DNA from: Gyrodactylus bullatarudis
Lineage: Eukaryota > Platyhelminthes > Monogenea > Gyrodactylidea > Gyrodactylidae
DNA length: 64,000 nt
Direction: 5' to 3'
Assembly: GCA_012064415.1 (NCBI GenBank)
Contig: SSNU01000067.1
Coordinates: 219,607-283,606, forward strand
Part shown: positions 48,596 to 57,896 of the stretch, piece after piece
How positions within the stretch are numbered: the stretch's first letter is position 1
How the letters are laid out: each line of letters starts with the position of its first letter
Notes under the pieces: generated by a model
Told to the model about the DNA's origin: nothing
Database searches by the model: none
What the model saw: the letters and a program-made list of their open reading frames with translations, nothing else
Made by a program: the position numbers and the translations under genes

Positions 48596-50958
48596 CTAAT
48601 GCACTGAATCTTCCTCAAAAAGACTAATCATTGTGCGTACACTAAAATGAAAAAAAATATAAATTTTAAAATCATCGAGTAATTCAATAAAAATATAATA
48701 CAATTTTTATTCATCCTACCTCTACCTGAGATGTTGTGAACAAGTTTTACCCTGTTTAGAGAATAATAATGAGGAACTTTCATAAAGAAACGTTAATATG
48801 ATATTCATCATTGATAATTTTATGAAAAAGAATTGATGAGACCTGGGCAAATATTTCTCTTATTCTTTTTATCAAATAACCAAGAATGAATATCTCCATG
48901 GGACGTTTGGACGTTTAATATACGTGAACATTAAAATATGATAGTTAGGGCAGTAACTTTGCTAATTTTGCTATTTTGGATATGATGGATAGAATTTTAA
49001 TACGAGTTAGCCACTATTTTCCTCTTCTACGCCTTATGATATTCGAGATAATTTTGCTAATTTTTTGCTATTAAGATATGCATTTTCAGCAAGCCTACGA
49101 TAGATGATGCTTAGACTTGAACTTCTTCTTTTTTATTGGAAGAAATCATAAAAAAAAAAAGTTCAAAAAAACTATTCTTATAATCTTCAACTACCCTGGC
49201 CTATGTGAGCTTTTTCACTTTTCTCTCCACTGTTGCTACTTATTGGAGAGTTTTGGTGTTTTTTTAGCTCACATTATATTCTGATTTTCTTTGACTTTTA
49301 CTATTTCTTTCATAATTTGTAAATTATTATCTTCAATGAAATCTTAACTTGTATCATTTTTAAGTATTGCCACTGATGATGCTTTGTGAAATGTAAATAT
49401 GGCTTTAATATAATCTTCTTTCTAATTTTCCAAAAAAATCATAATAAGACTTTGAGAATCTTTTCTATGTGAAAAGAGTTTTCTCAAGGATGAAATATTT
49501 TAGTCAGAAACTAAGAATTTCAAACAAGAAAATAAAAAAATATTTCATATTTTATGGAAATAGAAGTTGAATAAATTTGATACTTTTATGAAGAAATTTT
49601 TTGCAAGATATCGCAAAAATTTTGCTATAGTTTTGCTTAAAATACTAACATTTTTGCTAATTTTTCTGAGAAATATGCTTTCTGAGTTACTAATGATAGT
49701 CAATTGAATTTGGAATTTAATCTTGTATCATATTGTTACTTTCAAGTAGAAATGTTATTAATAATAGTAAAATTATTTGTGACTACTATTTTCATTGAAA
49801 AATTAATTTTAATTGCAGTAATATGATAAAATTCAGAAGAAGAATTAAGTAGGATTTAACTCACCTAGTACCTTGGCTCAATTTATCAAAGGCTTCGTTA
49901 ATTTTTGAAAGTGGCAATCTCACAGTAATCATGGAGTCAACATCAATTTCTTTTGTTGTGCATTTTTCAACTAAAGAGGGGACACTATCTTTAGATTTGT
50001 AGCCGCCAAATGCACATCCTTTCCAAACACGACCTGTGACCAATTGAAAGGGACGAGTTGATATTTCCTCGAGACCAGGGGCAACACCGATAATAGTTGA
50101 GACTCCCCAGCCTTTATGAGCAGATTCAAGAGCGTCACGCATCAATTGAGTGTTACCGACACATTCAAATGTATAATCAGCTCCGCCATCGGTCAACCTG
50201 ATGACCTCATCTTTGACATTACCACTAAACTGACTTGGAATTATTGTGTGAGTAGCACCAAACTTTTTGGCCAGCTCCAACTTCCAATCACACATGTCAA
50301 TTGCAATTATAGTCTTTGCCTTTAATGATCTACAGCCCATGATGACACTTAGGCCAAGACAGCCACAACCCCAAATAGCACAAGTGCTTCCCTCTGAAAC
50401 CTGAGCTGTATTGATTGCAGCACCATATCCTGTTGTTATCCCACACCCAAATAGGCCGACCTTATCCAGAGCAGAGTTCTTATCAATTTTCACAAGAGAA
50501 ATATCAGAAACCACAGTGTATTGGCTGAAACAACTGGTGCCCATGTAGTGGAATATATCTTTGCCTTTACAATGAAAACGAACTGTCTCATCAGGCATTA
50601 AACCTTGTCCTTGAGTTGTACGAATTTTTGAGCAGAGATTTGTCTTTTTGCTTAAGCAAAACTTGCACTCATTACACTGTGGAATGTAACAAGGAATGAC
50701 AAAATCACCAACAGAGAAACCTTGAACATCTGGTCCTATACTTTCGACAATACCAGCTCCTTCATGACCGAGAATTACAGGAAATTTGCCTTCGTTGTCT
50801 TTTCCTGACAAGGTAGTGTAATCAGTGTGACAAACACCTGTGTGGAGAATCTTGATACGAACCTCATGAGACTTTGGAGGATCAACTTCTACATCTTCAA
50901 TTGATAAAGGAGATCCAGGACTCCAAGCAATAGCAGCCTTGCATCTAATTACACTCAT
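48596..50958 (-). CDS. ADH5: Class III alcohol dehydrogenase / S-(hydroxymethyl)glutathione dehydrogenase
   Basis: Oxidises S-hydroxymethylglutathione (formaldehyde plus glutathione) with NAD and reduces S-nitrosoglutathione; cytosolic. Two exons: 50958-49865 and 48641-48596, joined across a GTGAGT donor and a TTTTAG acceptor, giving 379 residues, the usual length. Catalytic zinc ligands Cys43, His65, Cys172; structural zinc Cys95, 98, 101, 109; class III marker Arg113 (KIRTTQGQG) and Asp54/Glu56; NAD motif GCGCLG at 197-202 with Asp221. The last exon supplies S-VRT (family: S-IRT/S-VRT) but then ends [11 protein letters not shown] instead of the usual short VVKI-like end. Without splicing the frame would stop right after GTR. 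The intron holds a Penelope tail with a hammerhead. Confidence 0.93.
49160..49410 (+). repeat. Solo Penelope-like 3' tail, copy 3, inside the ADH intron
   Basis: Best-preserved solo tail; matches the untranslated tail after the nuclease at 33974 for about 170 bp. It lies antisense to the ADH gene. Confidence 0.75.
49370..49404 (+). ncRNA. Hammerhead ribozyme, Penelope tail family
   Basis: GCCA, CUGAUGA, UGCUUUGU, GAA, helix III AUGUAAAU (weakened from AUGUACAU seen in the relatives), A at the cleavage position, UGGC. Core bases are complete, helix I pairs over 4 bp. Helix II would have only a U-U or, in relatives, a U-A closing pair. Antisense to the ADH transcript. Confidence 0.6.
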
Positions 50959-51038
50959 TACTGTTCTTTAGTGGTATAATTTTGGAAGAAATATTAGTTT
51001 AAACAAATCAGTTCAAACATAACTGCTAGTTTTACCAA
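50959..51038. promoter_or_regulatory. 80-bp divergent intergenic region (shared promoter)
   Basis: Only 80 bp separate the start codons of the minus-strand ADH gene and the plus-strand PLPBP gene, so promoter and both 5' UTRs must lie here or overlap the genes. No canonical TATA box is obvious. Confidence 0.6.
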
Positions 51039-52498
51039 ATGTTGAAAACAAATTTCGAGAAAGTATCCCAAACAATTTTGAAGGCATCTCAACAAGTAAG
51101 CTCTTTTCAGTTATTTTAAATGAATTACTAGGTTAATAAAAATGTAACACTTGTGGCTGTCTCGAAAACAAAAAGTATTGATGACATTATAGAAGTTTAT
51201 AATGTCGGGCAACGTGTTTTTGGTGAAAATTATGTCAGTTAATGCTTGGTAATTAATCAATATAGGTGCAAGAACTCATCCAGAAGAGTAATGACCAATT
51301 GGTAAGACTTTAATTTGAGAATATTTTTCTAGATTTTGGTCAAATGTCCTGATATTGAATGGCATTTCATTGGGAATATTCAATCCAACAAATGCAAAGC
51401 CCTTACCAGTAAGTAAGAGTTGTTCAAGTTTCCTTTATAAAAATTATCCTAACCTATTATATAGCCATTCCGAATTTAAAATGTATCCAGAGTGTGGGTA
51501 GTATTGAGATTGCTAAAAAGTTGAATTCTAACTTCTCATCTGTCAATAAGGAGGTAAACGTATTTATTCAAGTCAATACCAGCGGAGAAAATCAAAAGGG
51601 TGGCATTGAACTCCAAGAAGTTGTAAAAATGTACGAGAGTTTTCCTACTCAGTATCCAAATCTAAAATTGCAAGGTCTTATGACAATCGGAGCCTATGGT
51701 TATGATACTTCAAAGGGAACGAATCCAGACTTCCAAAGTTTAGTTAATTGTAGAAAAAGTGTCTCAGATTCTCTGGGAATTCCAATTGATAGTATTAAAC
51801 TAAGCATGGGGATGTCATCTGATTATTTACAGGCTGTAAGTATCAAATTATTCCAATTTTAGAATATTTATTGACTAATTTTTTATAAAATTCGTTCACG
51901 CTATTAGAAAGTAAATATTTAATAATTTCACGAATACCTTGATTTTGTAATTTTAATTTACTTAACTTTTTAGTTATCCCTTGTAGTACATGCCAAAGTT
52001 AATTTTTAAAATTTATTAAAATTACATAAGAATAGAAAATATTTAAATAAATTGGATCTAACTCTATATAATCTTGTTTCTTAGATGAGATTATATAACT
52101 TATTTTCTAATAATGCAATTGGGGATCTCATTCCTCCAAGATGTTTAAGAAGAACACGTTACTAAGATATTTTTCCAATTTTTTGCTAGTAAAATTTATC
52201 CATTAAGATAAATAAAAGATATTCTAATAACATTTTCAATATAATGTAATTTCTCATAGTAAAACTACGCATGAATCTGATTGTTTGATTTGTTTCAATA
52301 TAAAAATTATCACATCAGAATAATAAAATCATTTCTGTATGAATTTTATAATACGTACTTGAGGGATTTAGATTTGAAACCTATGAATGTGCAAAACAAT
52401 AATCTAATCTATTTCATAAAAATGACTCATTTACCATTTAGATAATCCTTGGATCTGATGTTGTCCGCGTGGGAAGCAGCATATTCGGTGAAAGATGA
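51039..52498 (+). CDS. PLPBP: Pyridoxal phosphate homeostasis protein (YggS/PROSC family)
   Basis: Binds pyridoxal 5'-phosphate and buffers its supply; no enzyme activity is established. Six exons: 51039-51095, 51132-51233, 51266-51301, 51333-51408, 51465-51835, 52442-52498; all joints keep frame and use GT-AG, giving 232 residues. Family landmarks: LVAVSKTK with the PLP-binding Lys31, GQRVFGENYVQEL, IEWHFIGNIQSNK, VFIQVNTSGE, LQGLMTIG, LSMGMSSDY, and the phosphate-binding end VRVGSSIFGER. The introns are 36, 32, 31, 56 and 606 bp, strikingly short at the 5' side. COX17 follows 124 bp after the stop. Confidence 0.92.
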
Positions 52499-52526
52499 GA
52501 AAAAATGATTACGAAACCTTCATCTA

Positions 52527-52532
52527 AATAAA
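52527..52532 (+). terminator. Polyadenylation signal of PLPBP
   Basis: AATAAA 29 nt after the PLPBP stop and about 90 nt before the COX17 splice acceptor. Confidence 0.45.
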
Positions 52533-52599
52533 CTAACCTACTAAATTCATTCATTCTTGACTTTTTTTCAAACCCAAGGAAATTTAAGACTAATTAACC

Positions 52600-52622
52600 A
52601 ATTTTTCTTCAAAAATTCCCAG
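52600..52622 (+). promoter_or_regulatory. 3' splice acceptor in front of COX17 (cis or trans)
   Basis: Pyrimidine-rich stretch followed by AAAAATTCCCAG, then the first COX17 codon GGC in frame. No in-frame ATG lies between the upstream stop at 52542 and this site, so an exon or spliced leader must supply the start. Confidence 0.6.
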
Positions 52623-52802
52623 GGCCAAACTGAGAAAAAAGTTGTCCGAGACAAGGATGGTAACATATTAAAGCCATGCTGTTCCTGCCCTGAAACCAAG
52701 AAAATCCGTGATGAATGCATTGTTAACAATGGCGAGGAGAATTGCAAGAAGGAAATTGAAGCCCACAAAAAATGCCTTCGTGATCTTGGATTTGATATAT
52801 GA
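52623..52802 (+). CDS. COX17: COX17 copper chaperone (exon with nearly the whole protein)
   Basis: Carries copper in the mitochondrial intermembrane space to SCO1 and COX11 for cytochrome c oxidase assembly. The 59 codons hold KPCC (copper-binding Cys pair) and the twin Cx9C pattern, [11 protein letters not shown] and [11 protein letters not shown], that forms the disulfide-linked hairpin, and end CLRDLGFDI. The human protein has 63 residues, so only the start methionine or a few residues are missing. The frame opens at a splice acceptor, not at ATG. Either a short first exon lies upstream, perhaps inside PLPBP, or the start codon comes from a trans-spliced leader. The gene follows PLPBP on the same strand. 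Confidence 0.9.
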   Translation, partial: GQTEKKVVRDKDGNILKPCCSCPETKKIRDECIVNNGEENCKKEIEAHKKCLRDLGFDI

Positions 52803-52861
52803 AACTTCAATGGCAACATCGGTATCATAGATAGAATAGTCATCAATATTTTTTATTGAAT

Positions 52862-52867
52862 AATAAA
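52862..52867 (+). terminator. Polyadenylation signal of COX17
   Basis: AATAAA 60 nt after the COX17 stop codon. Confidence 0.5.
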
Positions 52868-53239
52868 AATTTCATTTTTTTCAAAATACTTTCCCTTTTA
52901 ACATGAAAATATCATCTTTTTCAAAAGAAAAGAATAAAACTTGTACTCTTTTTCAAGGGTTCCCAGATGCCAACATGAAGATGATTCGTAAAATGGGTGA
53001 GTTGAAGAAAAAACATGTCATAGATTTAAAATTAAATCACTAAGGAGACTCATTTTTATTTTAACCAATCAGATGGTTCCATCTTTGACCAATGAAATTT
53101 GGAATGCGTTTTTTTGCTTTGATCCGTTTTAGTCTAAATTTTTGATTAACGGGATTTTTTCTTTGCTTCTGAAAAGAATAAAATGGATGCGGTTATCAGT
53201 TCCATTTATAGTGTACACAAGAATCTTGAATTGTATTGC
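52868..53239. other. No gene seen
   Basis: Spacer after COX17, no feature supported. Confidence 0.4.
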
Positions 53240-53320
53240 CTTGACTTCTATCTTATTACGATAAAAATATTCACGTAAATTTTTAAATACGTCCGAAAAT
53301 CCACATAAATTCATAATTGG
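53240..53320 (-). repeat. Fragment of a Penelope-like 3' tail
   Basis: Shares TTCACGTAAATTTT-AAATACGTCCGAAAATCCAC with 33790-33830, the far part of the tail of the 34-kb Penelope copy, in the same orientation. Confidence 0.6.
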
Positions 53321-53798
53321 ACTTCTATTTATCAATTGCCTGATTGATATCCCTTATACTCGTGAAGCTAAATCGTCTTGGAGTCAAATTAGGCTATCTC
53401 ATCTGTCAATCTTGTCGATGCAGATGAATTTTACAGTATCTCTGATTTCTCTGATGTACAAAATTTTAATAACTGTAACTTGTGATATATTGGATCAATG
53501 CAAAATATTGACAATGCATCTCAAGGCTATTTTAATTTTCTTCTCGTGTCTCATTCTAACAAAAAAATTTTCTGCTCCTCAAATTTTTATTCGTCTTAAT
53601 TCAATTAAATGAACCCCTATAAAATAACCGCTTCATTCAATGACATCCTATTCGATTGCAAAAGTTTAAGAGACATTAAGATATTTTTTAGCCAAGAAGA
53701 GATTCCGAATCAAATTTAAATTTCCCATCAGAAATTGCTTATCAATTACACAGTCCAGCAAAACATTTTATACTCATTGAGATAGTGACAGTATGCTA
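53321..53798 (+). pseudogene. Broken coding-like sequence of unknown origin
   Basis: 53609 starts ATG with a short frame, NPYKITASFNDILFDCKSLR, then after a frameshift NLNFPSEIAYQLHSPAKHFI near 53720. Codon pattern looks protein-derived, but no domain is recognised. Possibly the start of an unknown transposon protein. Continues into the next feature after a stop near 53797. Confidence 0.3.
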
Positions 53799-54367
53799 AT
53801 CGGATCTAAATGAAAAGATTCTAAAAATTTTAAAAATTTCGAGAAATATTCGAATCTGTGTTCTATCGAGGTTTAGATCTTATTTTTGCTATAAATTTTT
53901 CACTATACATTACAATTCTAATCAGACAGAAAAATCGGCAGAAGATTTTCTACATTTCGTTGCCCCAAACATTCTATCTACCTATTCTGGTTTAAAAGCT
54001 ATACTCGATAGTAGCAAAAGTGAAAATTTCAAATCTCTTTTTGAAGCTGTTAGGACGCAGGAGATTTTCATTACATTGACATGTGTGAAAATAGGTGAAT
54101 CTGTTTTAAAGATTGGGAAAAACGTCTTAAAAAATAATCAAAGTCAGTGAAAAAAATGGAATTTTTTATACTTTATTTTACAGGATTTCAATAAACTTTT
54201 TCACTGCTTTCTGATAAGAGTCAAAATTTCATTAGAAATCAACATTTTCGGTTATTTTTACTAAAAAATGTTTAAATATGAGAGATACTATCGAGCATAG
54301 CTTCTAAACCAGAAGAGGTAGCTCAAAAGTTTGACGCAACGAGTTGTAGAGAATTGTTTACAGATTA

Positions 54368-54943
54368 GACAATTAACCTACTAGCAAAGTGTGGTCATTG
54401 GTAATTACTATATCCATGTGGACTCTAACTTGATGGAGATTGTCTTCTCACACCTAGATGTTAGAAATTCGGATAAGCAAGTGTCAATTCCATAAGAGAG
54501 TCGAATAATATTCAACTCACAGTGGCAGATGTAGACGCGTTTCGTCCTTATTAGGACTCGTCAGTACCGTATGGTGCTTATTTACAAAAAACCAGTGTGT
54601 AGGTGGTGTCAATACTATGGAAGTGTGGAGTAATAGGAGATGAACGGGGGTTCTGGCCTAGTGGTTAGAAGCGTTGCCTCACAACTTTGAAGACCTGGGT
54701 TCGAATCCTGGCTATGGTGTACTGACGAGTCCTAATAATGACGAAACGCGTCTACATCTGCCACTGTGAGTTGAATATTATTCGACTCTCTTATGGAATT
54801 GACACTTGCTTATCCGAATTTCTAACATCTAGGTGTGAGAAGACAATCTCCATCAAGTTAGAGTCCACATGGATATAGTAATTACCAGTGACCACACTTT
54901 GCTAGTAGGTTAATTGTCTAAACACACTGTAATTTCCGAATGG
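54368..54943. mobile_element. Palindromic element with tRNA-like core and 13-bp target duplication
   Basis: Near-perfect 202-bp arms (54366-54567 and 54719-54920) around a 151-bp centre. The 13-bp direct repeat TGTTTACAGATTA lies at 54355-54367 and 54944-54956, and the homologous outer foldback arm shows the region without the insertion. Arm ends (CCTACTAGCAAAGTGTGGTC) resemble 27230-27272 next to the piggyBac relic. A 13-bp duplication points to retroposition rather than a cut-and-paste transposon. Confidence 0.8.
54645..54717 (+). repeat. tRNA-like sequence with A and B boxes
   Basis: 73 nt with TGGCCTAGTGGTTAGAAGC (A-box region), a possible anticodon arm, and CTGGGTTCGAATCCTGGC (a 5-bp CTGGG/TCTGG-like T arm with B box GGTTCGAATCC). 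It is close to tRNA length, but the acceptor stem is poor, so a tRNA-derived pol III promoter of a SINE is more likely than a working tRNA gene. Confidence 0.6.
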
Positions 54944-55109
54944 TGTTTACAGATTATTTATGTCTTTTTAGAATTGTAATGCGAACTACAAAAAACAATT
55001 TATGGCAAAAATAAGACCTATTATTCGATAGAACATAAATACGAAAATTTCTTGGAATCAACCATATTTTTATTTCGATCTGGATCTAATGTCGAAATTT
55101 TATTTTCCC

Positions 55110-55400
55110 AGAACAATGTTCTATGCCTCAATCAAAAATTGATGTTTTAACTGTGAAAAGCACATTTTTGAAAATCAAAATGAAACATTTTCATGTTCTG
55201 ATATACAAAAATCCCATTTTCCCTCAAATAATCAACATTTTCCTAATTTTCTAGAAACTTTCTTCAGCATGTGAAAAAAGACTCAATTTTTACTATCAGC
55301 CCTATCCTTATTCAAAATGTTGCAAAATCTATTCAAAATTCTTAATTTTGTCCTCTCTCGTAGTAAAATTCATTGAAAAAATATTGGTGCATCTTTAAAA
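55110..55400. repeat. Unclassified repeat shared with 45541-45770
   Basis: Longer copy of the repeat at 45541, in the same orientation, starting at the outer edge of the foldback. Confidence 0.6.
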
Positions 55401-56087
55401 ATTGCCATTTTTTAATCGAGATTTTTTATATCAAAACAAGCTTGAAAGCGTATGGTTTAATAGAAAAAAATGCTCAGTTTCGATCATCTTGGGAAAAGTT
55501 GAAAAATTTGGCCCACTCTAGTATATAGGAAAAAGTGCTATTTTGCAAGACTGTAGTTTTTGCAATTTGAGATGCGTTAGATTTCCTGATATTTTTAAAA
55601 CACAATTCCATATTTTCAATGGTTCTTTAACTATTCTTCATTAGTTAATAAACACATTGTAATACGTCAATGTTAATATTATTATTAATATAAGTTTTTT
55701 TTTCATTTCTAGTCAACACGAGGCTTGGAATTGTTCTAACAAGGTAAATTTCATACCACATTAACTACATTATCGATTTTTGTTAATAAAGTCTTTACAT
55801 TCTTTCAATCTAGCTCATTTATGCTTTTAAAGTCAAAAGAGGAAGTTGAAAAGAATACATCTTATGAAAGAAAAATGAAAAACCCTGGACAATTGATAAA
55901 TACGATTCTTGTGAGTTTTTGTCTAAATATTTTTCTCTTTTATCAACTTTACGCATCCTTCCAATTAGTTGGTTGGTTAGAATCAGGCGATAGCTTTTTT
56001 GATATCTAGAATGCACAAGATTAGCATGAAAAATATGGTAAAATTTCAAGTTGATCTCAAAGGAATGAATCAATGATCATTAAATTT
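55401..56087. other. No gene seen
   Basis: Frames at 55819-56073 lie on both strands and show no motif. Confidence 0.4.
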
Positions 56088-56261
56088 TCGAGCAAGTTGA
56101 CATGAAGATGAGAATCCACTATTTTTACATAAATTCAATATATTTCTCCATAATCAAATTTTGGAATAAAAAAATTCTTCTATCAAGTGATGAGTTAAGT
56201 CATCTTTAACTTTAGCTATGCTGTTAGTCATTTTATAAGAAAGGCGATGCCTGAGAATATG

Positions 56262-56300
56262 AAGAGATTGAGCTCTATTTCGGGCATACTCTTCAGTCTT
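56262..56300 (-). ncRNA. Hammerhead ribozyme (left arm)
   Basis: Minus strand: AAGA, CUGAAGA, GUAUGCCC, GAA, helix III with one A-A mismatch, C at the cleavage position, UCUU. Core complete; helix I differs from the 5207 copy but still pairs. Confidence 0.7.
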
Positions 56301-56450
56301 TACATGCCAAATATAAATACATCAATATTACAAGAAAGAGTTTGATTGGTCAGCCTTTCATAGGTAGTAATAGTTTCTGAGTATACTTGAGAGTAGATAT
56401 GAATATGGGTCCCCTCGCATGAGCCATGATGTATTTATATTTGGCATGTA

Positions 56451-56489
56451 AAGACTGAAGAGTATGCCCGAAATAGAGCTCAATCTCTT
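56451..56489 (+). ncRNA. Hammerhead ribozyme (right arm)
   Basis: Plus-strand partner, same sequence: AAGA/UCUU helix I, CUGAAGA core (position 7 may be any base), GAA, cleavage base C. GGCAU upstream is again complementary to AUGCC in the helix II loop. Confidence 0.7.
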
Positions 56490-56819
56490 CATATTCTCAG
56501 GCATCGCCTTTCTTAAAAAAAAATTCTGTAAAAACTCAATCTGGCAAAAATTTGGCTAATTTTCAGAATTCAGAAAATGCGCCACATTTCCCTTTTTCAA
56601 TGTTTGATCTCAAATTTTTACTGATTTCATGCAAATGTAGTGATTAAACACCAAAATGTGGTATAAAAATTAAACATAAATTTCGAATTTGGCCATAATA
56701 AACAGATAAAAACGTCATTTTATAGAAAAAGTTGAATTTTCTAATTTTGAGCGGCTCAATTTCTCACAAATGAAAAATTTCTCAAAACATTCTTCGCCAA
56801 ATTCTAAATTAAAGTCTTA

Positions 56820-57555
56820 AAGCTGGTTGATATGAAGTTGGGAATCTGTGATTTTTACGAAAACCTCGATTTTTTCATCAAAAATTTGAATGTTTTGGAC
56901 TTTTTGGAATCCTACTCATGTTCCACAGTTTTACGATTTGAAGAAAAGAATTCTGAAAAAAAATTATTTTCATGAAAAATATGGTCATTTTTCAAATTTC
57001 GATTTGGCGCCAAAATCCGATTTTTTCAAACTTTGAACTCAAAATTTTCATTGATTTCAAAGTAAGGGAGTGATCAAAAGTTGATTTTTAGGATCATAAT
57101 AAGACAAGAAAGCTGAATATCGCTGATAAACTTTCGAAAGATCCATTATTTTCGGGGCATTTCGATTTGTCGAAATTTCAGTAGTGAAAATTATCAAAAA
57201 ATCGAAATTTGACTCCCAAACGATAATCAAGTTATGCATTAAAACAGATTCGACATATTCAGCTTTCTTGTCTTATTATGATCCTAAAAATCAACTTTTG
57301 ATCACTCCCTTACTTTGAAATCAATGAAAATTTTGAGTTCAAAGTTTGAAAAAATCGGATTTTGGCGCCAAATCGAAATTTGAAAAATGACCATATTTTT
57401 CATGAAAATAATTTTTTTTCAGAATTCTTTTCTTCAAATCGTAAAACTGTGGAACATGAGTAGGATTCCAAAAAGTCCAAAACATTCAAATTTTTGATGA
57501 AAAAATCGAGGTTTTCGTAAAAATCACAGATTCCCAACTTCATATCAATCAGCTT
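56820..57555. mobile_element. Foldback element FB-B, complete, nested
   Basis: Ends AAGCTGGTTGATATGAAGTT and inverse, TA on both sides (56818-56819 and 57556-57557). Close to the copy at 42485-43234. Inserted in the centre of an FB-A element. Confidence 0.85.
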
Positions 57556-57896
57556 TATGTTGATTCCGCTTTTCGTAGCTTTATCGCTTCGATTGCCTGA
57601 AATTAATAAAAATCTCGAAATTCAACATTCAAAAGGGGCCGATTTGGCGATATTTTGTGAGTTCTGAAAAAATAGCCCAATTCTGGCCAGATTGAAGTGT
57701 TGTTTTATTCCAACAATTTAACCCTAGAACAAAATTTTGGTGTCAACCATTTAAAACTCTCCTTGATTTGCTCATGAATTTTTCATTCGAAGGTTTAAGG
57801 CCAATCTCTATTATGGGATTTAAAAGATTCTTTTCGGAGTTGATCATAGAGTTTTTTGTAAAAATAGCCTATTCTTATCTTTATATCAACTGGCTT

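Larger units (their letters stand above)
53799..55110. mobile_element. Large foldback interrupted by a second foldback
   Basis: Left arm about 53799-54020 pairs inversely with 54284-54355 plus 54957-55110 once the 54368-54943 insertion is removed. Matching pieces include GTTCTATCGA-type and TACTATCGAGTATAGCTTTT versus its inverse at 54284. The left arm and spacer contain an open frame (about 53800-54150) with EKSAEDFLHFVAPNILSTYS and SLFEAVRTQEIFITLT, 116 residues without ATG; no family recognised. Confidence 0.6.
56236..56514. mobile_element. Palindromic element with two facing hammerheads
   Basis: Arms 56236-56324 and 56427-56514 (about 88 bp) are near-perfect inverses around a ~102-bp spacer with no coding sequence. 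Each arm has one hammerhead. It looks like the 3345-5279 element reduced to its inverted arms, a non-autonomous derivative. Confidence 0.75.
56088..57896. mobile_element. Foldback FB-A carrying two younger insertions
   Basis: Outer FB-A ends: TTGACATGAAGATGAGAATC at 56097 and its inverse near 57896. The left arm is interrupted by the hammerhead palindrome (56236-56514) and the centre by a complete FB-B element (56820-57555). The order of nesting gives relative ages: FB-A oldest. Confidence 0.75.

Noticed and set aside
50116..50325. 69-codon plus-strand frame
   Set aside because: Antisense shadow of the ADH5 coding exon.
52568..52846. 92-codon minus-strand frame
   Set aside because: Antisense shadow of COX17.
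54645..54717. Functional tRNA gene
   Set aside because: A and B boxes fit, but the acceptor stem is weak and the sequence sits inside a palindromic repeat with a B-box fragment elsewhere (6566-6602), which points to a SINE-type repeat.
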